Shown here one piece after another: positions 1 to 8,412 of a stretch of 64,000 nucleotides of DNA. The DNA comes from JALNZU01 sp964463695 (GTDB taxonomy: Bacteria > Bacteroidota > Bacteroidia > Bacteroidales > F082): positions 7,718 through 71,717 of the forward strand of contig CAYXCZ010000023.1 in the NCBI GenBank assembly GCA_964463695.1, read 5' to 3'. The translations under genes were made by a program, and so were the position numbers. The notes under the pieces are model-generated. The model searched no databases and had not been told where the DNA came from. It saw nothing but the letters and a program-made list of their open reading frames with translations. The stretch's first letter is position 1, and each line of letters starts with the position of its first letter.

Positions 1-62
1 ATTCGCTTACGTAATTCCTCTATTTTATTGATGTTACGTAAAGTTTCAATTAGCTTTTTCAT
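1..62 (-). CDS. secY: Preprotein translocase subunit SecY, N-terminal fragment
   Basis: The gene begins at an ATG six bases after the rplO stop and runs off the left edge. The visible 20 codons read MKKLIETLRNINKIEELRKR, which matches the cytoplasmic N-terminus of SecY, the channel subunit of the general secretion translocon. Its place directly after L15 is the usual spc operon order. Only the start is present, so nothing can be said about the rest. Confidence 0.9.
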   Translation of the reverse strand, partial: MKKLIETLRNINKIEELRKR

Positions 63-67
63 TCAGG

Positions 68-514
68 TTAGATTTTAACAGTGTTACCACCTGCTGCTTC
101 AATGGCACTAACCGCTGTTGCAGAAAATCCGTGAGCATGAATTTCAACCTTTGATTTCAATTCTCCTTTGCCAAGGATCTTTACTAAATCATTCTTTGAA
201 GCCAGCCCATGCTGTCTCAGTGTTTCAAAATCTATAACAGCAAGAGAATGGGCGTCAATAAGTCCCTGAATAGTTTCAAGGTTTATTCCTCTGTATTCTT
301 TACGGTTAATATTTTTGAATCCAAATTTAGGTACGCGTCTTACGAGAGGCATCTGACCACCTTCGAATCCGAGCTTCTTTGAAGTACCTGAACGCTGTCC
401 GGCACCTTTATGACCACGGGTAGATGTGCCTCCGTGGCCAGAACCCTGACCACGTCCGATACGTTTATCACGTTTTACTGATCCTTTGGCAGGTTTTAGA
501 TTACTTAAATCCAT
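68..514 (-). CDS. rplO: 50S ribosomal protein L15
   Basis: 148 residues, a normal length for bacterial L15, which binds 23S rRNA late in large-subunit assembly. The N-terminus has the expected Gly/Arg/Lys-rich stretch (RGQGSGHGGTSTRGHKGAGQ) that threads into rRNA, and the C-terminus has the globular domain ending in AAGGNTVKI. It lies between rpmD and secY in the spc gene order, with 31 bases to rpmD and only 5 bases to secY, so it is cotranscribed. Confidence 0.98.
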   Translation of the reverse strand: MDLSNLKPAKGSVKRDKRIGRGQGSGHGGTSTRGHKGAGQRSGTSKKLGFEGGQMPLVRRVPKFGFKNINRKEYRGINLETIQGLIDAHSLAVIDFETLRQHGLASKNDLVKILGKGELKSKVEIHAHGFSATAVSAIEAAGGNTVKI

Positions 515-545
515 TTTAGTCTATTTTAGCTTTATTACTAAATTT

Positions 546-725
546 CTACAATTCTTCGATTTTCAGCAAGTGTTTGACTGCATCAACCATACCTGCTATT
601 GAGGGGCTCATTTCAACCTCTAAAGAGTGATTGAGCCGTTTAAAACCCAATGCCGCAAGTGTATCTTTTTGACGTTTTGATCTGCCAATACCGCTTTTTA
701 TCTGTGTAATTTTTACTTTCTTCAT
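546..725 (-). CDS. rpmD: 50S ribosomal protein L30
   Basis: A 59-residue gene starting MKKVKITQIKSGIGRSKRQK and ending LLKIEEL. The motif IKSGIGRSKRQKDTLAALGF is the L30 signature, and the length fits bacterial L30 (about 58-60). It fills the gap between rpsE and rplO exactly where spc operons carry rpmD, 11 bases from rpsE. Small enough to be missed by length-filtered gene calling. Confidence 0.97.
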   Translation of the reverse strand: MKKVKITQIKSGIGRSKRQKDTLAALGFKRLNHSLEVEMSPSIAGMVDAVKHLLKIEEL

Positions 726-736
726 TGCTGATATCC

Positions 737-1255
737 TTATCCGTTGAATACTGTATCTAGTTCAACACCACGAACCTGAGAAATAGTGTATGCATCACGC
801 ATCTTTGATAATGCGTCAAACGTAGCTTTAACCACAGAGTGCGGATTTGATGAACCTTTTGACTTTGCCAAAACGTCACGAATACCAACACTCTCAAGAA
901 CGGCACGCATAGCACCACCGGCAATAACCCCTGTTCCGTGAGAAGCAGGTTTTAAAAACACAAGTGCTCCACTGTACTTTCCATATTGTTCATGAGGTAT
1001 GGTGCCTTTACGAACCGGAACTTTGATGAGATTCTTTTTGGCATCATCAACACCCTTAGCAATTGCTGCTGTTACTTCCTTAGCTTTTCCCAAGCCGTAA
1101 CCAACAACACCATTTTCATTACCAACTACAACAATCGCAGAGAAGCTGAAAGTGCGTCCGCCCTTTGTTACTTTGGTAACACGTTGGATGCTGACCAACC
1201 GATCTTTGAACTCGATTTCGCTGGATTTTACTCTTTTTACGTTTACTTCTGACAT
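737..1255 (-). CDS. rpsE: 30S ribosomal protein S5
   Basis: 172 residues. The N-terminal double-stranded RNA-binding domain is visible at about residues 17-80 (DRLVSIQRVTKVTKGGRTFSF) followed by the second domain (GTGVIAGGAMRAVLESVGI, about 107-125). S5 works in translational accuracy and in mRNA helicase activity at the entry site of the 30S subunit. It follows rplR by 6 bases in the spc block. Confidence 0.98.
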   Translation of the reverse strand: MSEVNVKRVKSSEIEFKDRLVSIQRVTKVTKGGRTFSFSAIVVVGNENGVVGYGLGKAKEVTAAIAKGVDDAKKNLIKVPVRKGTIPHEQYGKYSGALVFLKPASHGTGVIAGGAMRAVLESVGIRDVLAKSKGSSNPHSVVKATFDALSKMRDAYTISQVRGVELDTVFNG

Positions 1256-1261
1256 AGTTTA

Positions 1262-1624
1262 TTAGAATTTTAATCCTCCTTCGCGCGCAGCTTCAGCTAA
1301 CGACTTAACTCTTCCGTGATATAAGTAACCGTTACGGTCGAACACAACTGTTTCGATTCCGGCAGCTTTTGCTTTTTCAGCAACCAGCACACCCACGAGT
1401 TTGGCTTGTTCAACTTTAGTTACTTTTTTTTCTTCAATTCCTTTTTCGGCTGATGAAGCGGCAACAATTGTTTTACCTGCTTTATCATCAATTAGTTGAG
1501 CGTATATTTGCTTGTTGCTTCTGAAAACGGTCAGACGTGGACGCTCGGCTGTGCCGGAAACGATACCTCTGATACGCTTCTTAATACTGACTCTTCTAAG
1601 ACTCTTTTTATTACTGATTGACAT
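1262..1624 (-). CDS. rplR: 50S ribosomal protein L18
   Basis: 120 residues, typical for L18, which binds 5S rRNA together with L5. The motifs RPRLTVFRSNKQIYAQLIDD and the C-terminal FDRNGYLYHGRVKSLAEAAR are characteristic. It sits between rplF and rpsE as expected, and nothing in its length or order is unusual. Confidence 0.98.
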   Translation of the reverse strand: MSISNKKSLRRVSIKKRIRGIVSGTAERPRLTVFRSNKQIYAQLIDDKAGKTIVAASSAEKGIEEKKVTKVEQAKLVGVLVAEKAKAAGIETVVFDRNGYLYHGRVKSLAEAAREGGLKF

Positions 1625-1667
1625 TTTTTCTGGTATTTAAGCCTGACTAACAAGCATGTTTCAATGA

Positions 1668-2228
1668 TTATTTACCTTTACCTGCAGTTTTTCCAGCTTT
1701 GCGTCTCAGTATCTCGTTCTGGAACTTGATACCCTTGCCTTTGTATGGCTCTGGTTTACGTAGTGAACGGATTTTTGCTGCTACTTGCCCTAACAGTTGT
1801 CTATCTGTACAAGACATTCTGATAATAGGGTTTTTACCTCTTTCCGTTACTGTTTCAATTTTGATTTCTTCTGGAATTTCGAAGAAGATGTTGTGTGAAA
1901 ATCCTAAGGCAAGCTCAAGAAGTTGACCTTTTGCGTCAGCTTTATAACCTACACCAACCAACTCCTGAACCGTATTAAATCCTTCAGAAACTCCCTTAAC
2001 CATATTATTGATCAAGGCACGATACAAACCATGTTTGGCTTTGTGATCTTTTTCATCGGAAGCACGTTCCAAAACCACTTCATTATTCTCAACTTTCAAT
2101 GAAACAGATTCATCAATTTGTTGTTTCAATACACCCAATTTCCCTTTCACGGTGACAATATGGTCGTCTGACACGCTCACTTCAACACCTGAGGGGAGGC
2201 TAATGGGAAGTTTTCCTATTCTTGACAT
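1668..2228 (-). CDS. rplF: 50S ribosomal protein L6
   Basis: 186 residues, with the duplicated L6 fold: an N-terminal repeat from MSRIGKLPISLPSGVEV and a C-terminal repeat ending in the strongly conserved region containing IRSLRKPEPYKGKGI. L6 sits near the GTPase-associated centre and the tRNA-exit side of the 50S subunit. It is 18 bases after rpsH in the spc block. Confidence 0.98.
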   Translation of the reverse strand: MSRIGKLPISLPSGVEVSVSDDHIVTVKGKLGVLKQQIDESVSLKVENNEVVLERASDEKDHKAKHGLYRALINNMVKGVSEGFNTVQELVGVGYKADAKGQLLELALGFSHNIFFEIPEEIKIETVTERGKNPIIRMSCTDRQLLGQVAAKIRSLRKPEPYKGKGIKFQNEILRRKAGKTAGKGK

Positions 2229-2246
2229 GAATGTAATCTCCTTTTA

Positions 2247-2645
2247 TTAACTGATGTAACACAAAACTTCACCACCTACATTCAGCCTTCGGGCTTCCTT
2301 GTCAGTCATAATTCCACTGGAGGTGGAGATAATTGCAATTCCAAGTCCGTTGAGAACGCGAGGTAAACCTTCTGCGTGCACATATTTTCTAAGACCTGGA
2401 CGTGACACGCGTTCGAGGCGTGTCATAGCCGGCATTTTCGTTGCCGGGTGATATTTGAGTGCAACTTTGATAGTTCCCTGTTTGTCGTCATCTTCAAATT
2501 TATAGTTGAGGATATACCCTTTTTCAAACAAGATTTTCGTGATTGCCTTTTTTACATTAGAGGCAGGCACTTCAACCACCCTATGCTTAGCCATAACTCC
2601 ATTTCTGAGTCTGGTCAAATAATCTGCGATTGGATCCGTATTCAT
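2247..2645 (-). CDS. rpsH: 30S ribosomal protein S8
   Basis: 132 residues. Opens with MNTDPIADYLTRLRNGVMAK and ends with the conserved GIAIISTSSGIMTDKEARR and NVGGEVLCYIS. S8 nucleates assembly of the central domain of 16S rRNA; in enterobacteria it also represses the spc operon, but I could not identify an equivalent binding site here. Flanked by rpsN and rplF. Confidence 0.98.
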   Translation of the reverse strand: MNTDPIADYLTRLRNGVMAKHRVVEVPASNVKKAITKILFEKGYILNYKFEDDDKQGTIKVALKYHPATKMPAMTRLERVSRPGLRKYVHAEGLPRVLNGLGIAIISTSSGIMTDKEARRLNVGGEVLCYIS

Positions 2646-2665
2646 TCTTTGCTGCTGTATTTAAA

Positions 2666-2935
2666 TTACCAACTTGCTTTTTTCACACCAGGAATCAATC
2701 CTTTAAGTGCCATTTCCCTGAAATTGATACGGGAAACACCAAACTGCCGCATATAGCCTTTTGGGCGGCCTGTAAGCTGGCAACGATTGTGCAAGCGAAC
2801 AGGAGAAGCATTTTTTGGGATACGCTGTAATGCTTCATAGTCACCAGCTTCTTTCAAAGCGGCGCGTTTGGCTGCATATTTTTCAACCATTTTCTGTCTC
2901 TTACGCTCACGCGCTTTCATTGACTCTTTTGCCAT
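2666..2935 (-). CDS. rpsN: 30S ribosomal protein S14 (zinc-independent form)
   Basis: 89 residues, the long form of S14. It lacks the CxxC...CxxC zinc ribbon of the short form; only one cysteine is seen (LHNRCQLTGRPKGYMRQFG), so it should fold without zinc. S14 binds the head of the 30S subunit. It lies between rplE (3 bases upstream) and rpsH, the standard order. Confidence 0.97.
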   Translation of the reverse strand: MAKESMKARERKRQKMVEKYAAKRAALKEAGDYEALQRIPKNASPVRLHNRCQLTGRPKGYMRQFGVSRINFREMALKGLIPGVKKASW

Positions 2936-2938
2936 GCT

Positions 2939-3499
2939 CTATGCTTTTTTTTGATTCTTAAATGGAAGGCCAAATTCTTTCAGCAATGCCATTGCTTCAT
3001 GATCTGTGTTAGCAGTAGTCACAAAAGTAATGTCCATTCCGTTCATTTTGTTTACTTTATCAATATCGATTTCAGGGAAGATAATTTGCTCTGTAATTCC
3101 AAAACTGTAATTACCTCTACCATCGAAACCTTTGTCATTGATACCCCTAAAGTCACGAACGCGGGGTAGGGCAACTGCGACGAGTCTTTCGAGAAACTCG
3201 TACATCTTCTCACCCCTCAAGGTGACACGCACTCCGATAGGGCTGCCTTTACGAAGTTTGAAGTTAGAAACGTCCTTCTTAGAAACAGTGGCAACTGCCT
3301 TTTGTCCTGAGATATTTGACATTTCTTCAATTCCGTAGTCGATTAACTTCTTATCGGTAAGTGCTGCACCAATGCCCTGGTTCAAAGAAATCTTCACCAG
3401 GCGTGGAACCTGCATAACAGTTTTATAATTAAACTGTTCCATGAGAGCAGGCACGATTTCACTGCTGTACTGTGCTTGTAATCTGGGTTTGTAGCTCAT
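2939..3499 (-). CDS. rplE: 50S ribosomal protein L5
   Basis: 186 residues. Conserved segments include KISLNQGIGAALTDKK near residue 37 and the RGVRDFRG-like segment LPRVRDFRGINDKGFDG. L5 brings 5S rRNA to the large subunit and contacts the P-site tRNA. Its ATG shares one base with the rplX stop codon (TAATG), a sign of translational coupling. Confidence 0.98.
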   Translation of the reverse strand: MSYKPRLQAQYSSEIVPALMEQFNYKTVMQVPRLVKISLNQGIGAALTDKKLIDYGIEEMSNISGQKAVATVSKKDVSNFKLRKGSPIGVRVTLRGEKMYEFLERLVAVALPRVRDFRGINDKGFDGRGNYSFGITEQIIFPEIDIDKVNKMNGMDITFVTTANTDHEAMALLKEFGLPFKNQKKA

Positions 3500-3819
3500 T
3501 ATTTAATAACCTCCCCTGTCTTTTTTGAATAGCGGATTGATTTTCCTGATTTTTCATCTGTTTTTCGTCCGATGCGGGTTGCCTTTCCTTTACCATCAAC
3601 AATCTTGAGGTTAGAAATATGTATTCCTGCTTCTTTCTGAACGATACCACCTTTTGGATTTTCAGTATTTGGGCGGGAATGTTTTGAAACAAAATTGACA
3701 CCTTCAACGATGGCAGATTGTTTTTCAACATTAACACTCATCACCTTACCTTTTTCACTTTTGTGGTCACCGGCAATAACGATAACGTTATCTCCTTTTT
3801 TTATATGCAACTTGGTCAT
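3499..3819 (-). CDS. rplX: 50S ribosomal protein L24
   Basis: 106 residues from the ATG at 3819 (MTKLHIKKGDNVIVIAGDHK). An in-frame TTG four codons upstream is possible but the ATG product matches the usual L24 N-terminus. The KOW motif is at the N-terminal end (KKGDNVIVIAGDHKSEKGKV). L24 starts assembly of the 50S subunit by binding the 5' end of 23S rRNA. Its stop overlaps the start of rplE. Confidence 0.96.
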   Translation of the reverse strand: MTKLHIKKGDNVIVIAGDHKSEKGKVMSVNVEKQSAIVEGVNFVSKHSRPNTENPKGGIVQKEAGIHISNLKIVDGKGKATRIGRKTDEKSGKSIRYSKKTGEVIK

Positions 3820-3835
3820 AATCTTCAGCAATTAT

Positions 3836-4204
3836 TTATAATACTTCTGGTGCCAATGAAACAATTTTCATGAATTGTTTTTCCCTCAACTCTCTGGCAA
3901 CTGGTCCAAAGATACGAGTGCCAATCATTTCGCCTGCATTATTGAGAAGAACAACAGCATTATCATCAAATCTGATATATGATCCATCGTTTCTGCGAGC
4001 TTCTTTCTTGGTACGAACAACCACTGCTTTCACAACGGCACCTTTTTTTACTGTTCCACTGGGGAGGGCACTCTTAATACTTACAACAATTTTGTCGCCA
4101 ATACGGGCGTAACGTTTTCCACTACCTCCCAGTACTCTGATGCAGAGAACTTCCTTGGCTCCGCTGTTGTCAGCGACTGCACATCTTGATTCTTGTTGTA
4201 TCAT
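3836..4204 (-). CDS. rplN: 50S ribosomal protein L14
   Basis: 122 residues, exactly the common L14 length. The hallmark start MIQQESRCAVADNSGAKEVL and end GPVARELREKQFMKIVSLAPEVL are present. L14 lies at the subunit interface, contacts 16S rRNA helix 14, and is the docking site of the silencing factor RsfS. It begins the spc portion of the operon after rpsQ. Confidence 0.98.
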   Translation of the reverse strand: MIQQESRCAVADNSGAKEVLCIRVLGGSGKRYARIGDKIVVSIKSALPSGTVKKGAVVKAVVVRTKKEARRNDGSYIRFDDNAVVLLNNAGEMIGTRIFGPVARELREKQFMKIVSLAPEVL

Positions 4205-4205
4205 T

Positions 4206-4463
4206 TTATTTAGCCCTTTCGATTATTTCAACCATTCTCCAACATTTGTTCTTGCTCATAGGACGAACCTCCATGATGCGTACTGTATCACCTACATTGC
4301 ACTCATTGTTTTCATCATGAGCCATAAACCGGCTTGTTTTCTTTACAAACTTGCCGTAGATGGGGTGCTTCACACGGCGCTCGATTTCAACGGTAACAGA
4401 TTTATCCATCTTGTTACTGGTCACCAGGCCGGTTCTTTCTTTTCTTAAATTCCTTGTTTCCAT
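4206..4463 (-). CDS. rpsQ: 30S ribosomal protein S17
   Basis: 85 residues. Conserved S17 features include RKERTGLVTSNKMDKSVTVE and HDENNECNVGDTVRIMEVRP within an OB-fold. S17 is an early binder of the 5' domain of 16S rRNA. It ends one base before rplN starts, so translation of the two is probably coupled. Confidence 0.98.
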   Translation of the reverse strand: METRNLRKERTGLVTSNKMDKSVTVEIERRVKHPIYGKFVKKTSRFMAHDENNECNVGDTVRIMEVRPMSKNKCWRMVEIIERAK

Positions 4464-4477
4464 CTTCTTACAAGTGA

Positions 4478-4687
4478 TTATTGTTTATTAGTAGCTTCTT
4501 CCGACTGACGTTTCTTCATCTCGGTCAAGATACGCGCAATTGTTCTGCGATATGTCTTGATTTTATTTGGGTTTTCGAGTGGAGAAACCGCGTGGTTCAA
4601 TTTGAGGCGCACCAATTGCTTCTTTTCCTCTTCGAGCCTTTCCTTCAGGTCAGCTGTGCTTAACTCTTTGATTACTTCTTGTTTCAT
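4478..4687 (-). CDS. rpmC: 50S ribosomal protein L29
   Basis: 69 residues forming the expected two-helix hairpin, with the conserved central LVRLKLNHAVSPLENPNKIK and YRRTIARILTEM. L29 surrounds the polypeptide exit tunnel next to L23 and helps bind trigger factor and SRP. Located between rplP and rpsQ in the standard S10 order. Confidence 0.97.
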   Translation of the reverse strand: MKQEVIKELSTADLKERLEEEKKQLVRLKLNHAVSPLENPNKIKTYRRTIARILTEMKKRQSEEATNKQ

Positions 4688-4695
4688 AGCGGTTA

Positions 4696-5121
4696 TTAGT
4701 TTGCTTCAACGTAATCTCTACTGACTACAAATTTTGTTAGGATTGGGAGCTTTTGAGCAGCCAGGCGTAAAGCTTCGCGGGCTACGTCCAAAGGGACGCC
4801 CTCAGCTTCAAACAGTATACGACCCGGGGTTACAGGAGCAACGAAATACTCAGGAGCACCTTTACCTTTACCCATACGTACTTCGGCGGGTTTCTTTGTG
4901 ACAGGCTTGTCAGGAAAAATCCTGATCCATATTTGTCCTTCACGTTTCATGTGACGTGTAACTGCCTGACGGGCGGCCTCAATCTGACGACCTGTAAGCC
5001 AGGCATTTTCCAGTGCTTTGATGCCGAATGTACCGAACGCAAGCTGATGTCCGCGTCCTGCGAGCCCTTTCATCCTGCCTTTCTGGTGTCTTCTGAACTT
5101 AGTCTTTTTTGGCTGTAACAT
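4696..5121 (-). CDS. rplP: 50S ribosomal protein L16
   Basis: 141 residues. The start MLQPKKTKFRRHQKGRMKGL and the motif RRHMKREGQIWIRIFPDKP-like stretch (here RHMKREGQIWIRIFPDKP, about residues 56-73) identify L16, which contacts the elbow of A-site tRNA and is needed for peptidyl transferase activity. Eight bases separate it from rpmC. Confidence 0.98.
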   Translation of the reverse strand: MLQPKKTKFRRHQKGRMKGLAGRGHQLAFGTFGIKALENAWLTGRQIEAARQAVTRHMKREGQIWIRIFPDKPVTKKPAEVRMGKGKGAPEYFVAPVTPGRILFEAEGVPLDVAREALRLAAQKLPILTKFVVSRDYVEAN

Positions 5122-5149
5122 TGTTACTGGATATTAATTTGAATAATTG

Positions 5150-5878
5150 TTATTTACGTCTTCCTCTTTGGCGTGGTGCAGCACCACCCTGAGCTTTTGG
5201 AGCCATAGGTTTTTTCACATTACCACCTACAGTGCTTGGAACAAGTTCTGGTCTGCCATAGATCTCTCCCTTGCAAATCCAAACCTTTATACCAATCCTG
5301 CCATAAGTTGTGTGAGCCTCTACCAATGCATAGTCGATGTCAGCACGCAATGTGTGCAATGGAATACGACCTTCCTTATACGACTCACGACGAGCCATTT
5401 CAGCGCCGCCAACACGTCCAGAAATCATAACCTTGATACCTTCAGCGCCAATACGCATACTGGAAGTAATGGCAGTTTTGATCGCACGACGGAAAGAAAT
5501 ACGGCCTTCAATCTGCTTAGCTATAGTAGCTGCAACGATAAAAGCATCTAACTCAGGGCGTTTAATTTCACTGATGTTGATTTGAACTTCTTTGCCGGTA
5601 AGTTTTTTCAACTCTTCTTTAAGTTTATCTACTTCCTGACCACCTTTACCAATGATCATACCCGGACGTGCTGTAGAAATAGTTACAGTAACAAGTTTCA
5701 GAGAGCGTTCAATGGATATCTTTGAAATACCAGCTTTACCCAAACGAGCATTGAGGTACTTGCGAATTTGGTCATCTTCAACCAGCTTAGCAGAAAAATC
5801 TCTTCCACCATACCAATTGGAATCCCATCCTTTGATGATTCCTAACCTAAGTCCTATTGGATTCGTTTTTTGTCCCAT
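5150..5878 (-). CDS. rpsC: 30S ribosomal protein S3
   Basis: 242 residues. An N-terminal MGQKTNPIGLRLGI, a KH domain around residues 65-95 containing the GxxG-type loop IIGKGGQEVDKL, and a C-terminal domain with GRIPLHTLRADIDYA. S3 lines the mRNA entry channel and contributes to mRNA unwinding. The basic C-terminal tail is rich in Gly, Ala, Pro and Arg. Normal position between rplV and rplP. Confidence 0.98.
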   Translation of the reverse strand: MGQKTNPIGLRLGIIKGWDSNWYGGRDFSAKLVEDDQIRKYLNARLGKAGISKISIERSLKLVTVTISTARPGMIIGKGGQEVDKLKEELKKLTGKEVQINISEIKRPELDAFIVAATIAKQIEGRISFRRAIKTAITSSMRIGAEGIKVMISGRVGGAEMARRESYKEGRIPLHTLRADIDYALVEAHTTYGRIGIKVWICKGEIYGRPELVPSTVGGNVKKPMAPKAQGGAAPRQRGRRK

Positions 5879-5912
5879 TCAAAATATTGCTTAAAGGATT
5901 GTCTAATTTTTT

Positions 5913-6317
5913 TTATTCTGCTGACGTTCTGCTGTCAAGTACTAAAGTGACATGATTCGAACGCTTGCGAATACGATGTGCACGACCTTGCGGTGCAGGC
6001 AGTACGCGTTTCAGCATAGTTCCTCCGTCAACAAAAACTTCTTTCACAAACAGCGTATTGTAGTCAACACGTTCGCCTGCATTCTTCGCTTCCCAGTTGG
6101 CTATGGCAGAACGCAAAAGCTTATACAAGCCTTTGGATGCTTCTTTTGGAGAAAACTGAAGTGCATATAAAGCAACCTCTACATTCTTTCCACGAATCAT
6201 ATCTGCTACAAGACGCATTTTCCTGGGTGAGGTAGGAACGTTACGCAATGCTGCCATAAATTGGGTCTTTCGAGCTTCTTTTCTTTCCTCAGCTCTCTGG
6301 TGTTTTCTAGCTCCCAT
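5913..6317 (-). CDS. rplV: 50S ribosomal protein L22
   Basis: 134 residues. LRNVPTSPRKMRLVADMIRG and the C-terminal PAPQGRAHRIRKRSNHVTLV are typical; the latter is the base of the long beta-hairpin that lines the nascent peptide tunnel, where macrolide-resistance changes occur in other species. Followed by rpsC and preceded by rpsS in the S10 block. Confidence 0.98.
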   Translation of the reverse strand: MGARKHQRAEERKEARKTQFMAALRNVPTSPRKMRLVADMIRGKNVEVALYALQFSPKEASKGLYKLLRSAIANWEAKNAGERVDYNTLFVKEVFVDGGTMLKRVLPAPQGRAHRIRKRSNHVTLVLDSRTSAE

Positions 6318-6331
6318 TGTTTCCCTTTTCT

Positions 6332-6610
6332 TTATTTTTTACCTTTATCTTTTTTACCTGCATGACCTCTGAAGATACGCGTTGGCGCAAATTCTCCAAG
6401 TTTATGCCCAACCATGTTCTCAGTTACATACACTGGAATGAACTTGTTTCCATTGTGTACGGCTATCGTTTGTCCAACAAACTCAGGTGCAATCATGGAG
6501 GCTCTTGACCAGGTTTTGATCACTGTTTTCTTGTTGGATTCAACGTTATCCATTACTTTCTTCTCAAGTTTGAAATGGATGTATGGACCTTTTTTAAGCG
6601 AACGACTCAT
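6332..6610 (-). CDS. rpsS: 30S ribosomal protein S19
   Basis: 92 residues, the usual length. MSRSLKKGPYIHFKLEKKV and HNGNKFIPVYVTENMVGHKL are highly conserved S19 segments. S19 forms the head of the 30S subunit with S13 and S14 and bridges to L5. It lies between rplB and rplV. Confidence 0.98.
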   Translation of the reverse strand: MSRSLKKGPYIHFKLEKKVMDNVESNKKTVIKTWSRASMIAPEFVGQTIAVHNGNKFIPVYVTENMVGHKLGEFAPTRIFRGHAGKKDKGKK

Positions 6611-6639
6611 TGTATGATGATTATTTCTACCTGGTTATA

Positions 6640-7464
6640 TTATTTCTTTCTTCTTTCTATGATATACTTGTCGGAAGCATTCTTCTTGCTTCTTGTCTTG
6701 AAACCTTTAGCAGGTATACCATTTCTTGAGCGTGGGTGTCCACCGGTTGCACGACCTTCACCACCACCCATCGGGTGATCGACAGGGTTCATTACAACAC
6801 CTCTTACCCGTGGACGACGTCCCAGCCAGCGACTACGGCCAGCTTTACCAGATTTTTCGAGGTTATGATCCACATTTGAAACCATTCCAATTGTAGCTTT
6901 ACAAGCCTGCAATATCATACGGGTTTCTCCTGAGGGCATTTTCAAAATCGCATATTTACCATCCCTTGACATTAACTGTGCATAAGATCCAGCGCTTCTT
7001 GCCATCTTTGCTCCCTGTCCAGGACGAAGCTCAACATTGTGAATAATGGTACCAAAAGGTATTTCACTTAGATACAAAGCATTACCAACATTAGGAGCAA
7101 TACCTTTACCGGCACTTACTTCTTGTCCAACTTTTAAACCGTTTGGAGCAACGATGTATCGTTTCTCGCCGTCAGCATAGAAAACCAGAGCAATACGTGC
7201 AGTTCTGTTTGGATCATACTCGATAGTTTTAACAACTGCCGGGATGCCTTCTTTATCACGTTTGAAGTCAATGATTCTGTACTTTTGTTTATGACCGCCC
7301 CCAACGTTTCTGATGGTCATTTTACCACTACTGTTACGTCCACCGGAATTTTTAGCCGGGGCAACCAGTGACTTTTCAGGTGTACTGGCAGTGATATCGT
7401 CAAACGCACTTATCAGTTTAAAGCGTTGACCGGGGGTTGTGGGTTTGAATTTCTTTAAAGCCAT
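6640..7464 (-). CDS. rplB: 50S ribosomal protein L2
   Basis: 274 residues. The C-terminal motif GVVMNPVDHPMGGGEGRATG holds the conserved histidine of L2 needed for peptidyl transferase activity, and the N-terminal OB-fold is followed by an SH3-like domain. L2 is one of the largest rRNA-binding proteins and holds the subunits together. Standard position between rplW and rpsS. Confidence 0.98.
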   Translation of the reverse strand: MALKKFKPTTPGQRFKLISAFDDITASTPEKSLVAPAKNSGGRNSSGKMTIRNVGGGHKQKYRIIDFKRDKEGIPAVVKTIEYDPNRTARIALVFYADGEKRYIVAPNGLKVGQEVSAGKGIAPNVGNALYLSEIPFGTIIHNVELRPGQGAKMARSAGSYAQLMSRDGKYAILKMPSGETRMILQACKATIGMVSNVDHNLEKSGKAGRSRWLGRRPRVRGVVMNPVDHPMGGGEGRATGGHPRSRNGIPAKGFKTRSKKNASDKYIIERRKK

Positions 7465-7468
7465 TTAT

Positions 7469-7759
7469 CTAAATGTTGCTGAAAAAATCAATAGTTTCAC
7501 CATCAGCCAAAGTCACAACTGCTTTTTTAAAGGCAGATGTTTTTCCGGCAATAACTCCTGTTTTTGTAAAGCGGGATTTGCGCTTTCCTGCATAGTTCAT
7601 CGTGTTAACAGTGCTTACTTCAACTCCATAAAGGTCTTTTATAGCGTCTTTAATCTGAAGTTTATTAGCACGTTTATCAACGATAAAACCATACTGCTGA
7701 AGCTTCTCGCCTATGGCTGTCATTTTCTCCGTAATTACCGGTTTTACAATGATATTCAT
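7469..7759 (-). CDS. rplW: 50S ribosomal protein L23
   Basis: 96 residues. Starts MNIIVKPVITEKMTAIGEKL, the conserved 'KPVITEK' entry of L23, with the loop and strand DLYGVEVSTVNTMNYAGKRK. L23 is the main docking site for trigger factor, SRP and SecY at the tunnel exit. Separated from rplB by 4 bases. Confidence 0.98.
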   Translation of the reverse strand: MNIIVKPVITEKMTAIGEKLQQYGFIVDKRANKLQIKDAIKDLYGVEVSTVNTMNYAGKRKSRFTKTGVIAGKTSAFKKAVVTLADGETIDFFSNI

Positions 7760-7785
7760 CGTGTTAAGCGATTTAATGTTCGTTA

Positions 7786-8412
7786 TTAAGCGAGTATCTC
7801 TTCTATATTCTTCAATGAACTTTCAACCAGGAACAAGTTGTTCGCGTTGAGAATTTCATATGTATTCAGGTTGTTTGCAGTCGTGACTTTCGTGCCAGGA
7901 ATATTTCTGGCGGAAAGAACAACATTAGTCTCAACATTTGATGTAACGATCAGATTTTTCTTACCATTAACATTAAAGCTATTGAGCATTGTCACAAAAA
8001 GTTTTGTTTTTGGGCTATCGAAAGTAAAATCTTCCAGAATCACAATCTGAGCGTCTTTTGCTTTATAAGCTAAGGCAGATTTACGCGCAAGTTGTTTCAA
8101 TTTCTTGTTCAGTTTGAAACTGTAATCTCTTGGTTTTGGACCAAATACGCGGCCTCCTCCAACAAATACAGGTGATTTAATGCTTCCTGCACGAGCGGTA
8201 CCGGTACCTTTCTGACGTTTGAGTTTCTTTGTACTACCTGTGACCTCACCTTTTTCTTTGGATTTATGTGTTCCCTGACGTTGATTCGCAAGATACTGCT
8301 TTGCATCCAAGTAAATAGCATGGTCATTTGGCTCGATACCAAAGATTCCATCATGTAACTGTGCCATTTTGCCAGTCACTTCTCCTTTAATCGTATGAAC
8401 TACTAATTCCAT
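7786..8412 (-). CDS. rplD: 50S ribosomal protein L4
   Basis: 208 residues. The extended loop with KLKRQKGTGTARAGSIKSPV (about residues 64-83) is the part of L4 that reaches into the exit tunnel. The last 10 bases of rplC overlap its start, so translation is probably coupled. In enterobacteria L4 represses the S10 operon; no equivalent leader is obvious because here the S10 genes lie downstream of fusA without a gap. Confidence 0.97.
   Translation of the reverse strand: MELVVHTIKGEVTGKMAQLHDGIFGIEPNDHAIYLDAKQYLANQRQGTHKSKEKGEVTGSTKKLKRQKGTGTARAGSIKSPVFVGGGRVFGPKPRDYSFKLNKKLKQLARKSALAYKAKDAQIVILEDFTFDSPKTKLFVTMLNSFNVNGKKNLIVTSNVETNVVLSARNIPGTKVTTANNLNTYEILNANNLFLVESSLKNIEEILA

Noticed and set aside
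3459..3737. 92-codon minus-strand frame overlapping rplX and rplE
   Set aside because: A shifted frame over two ribosomal protein genes; no independent start or conserved sequence.
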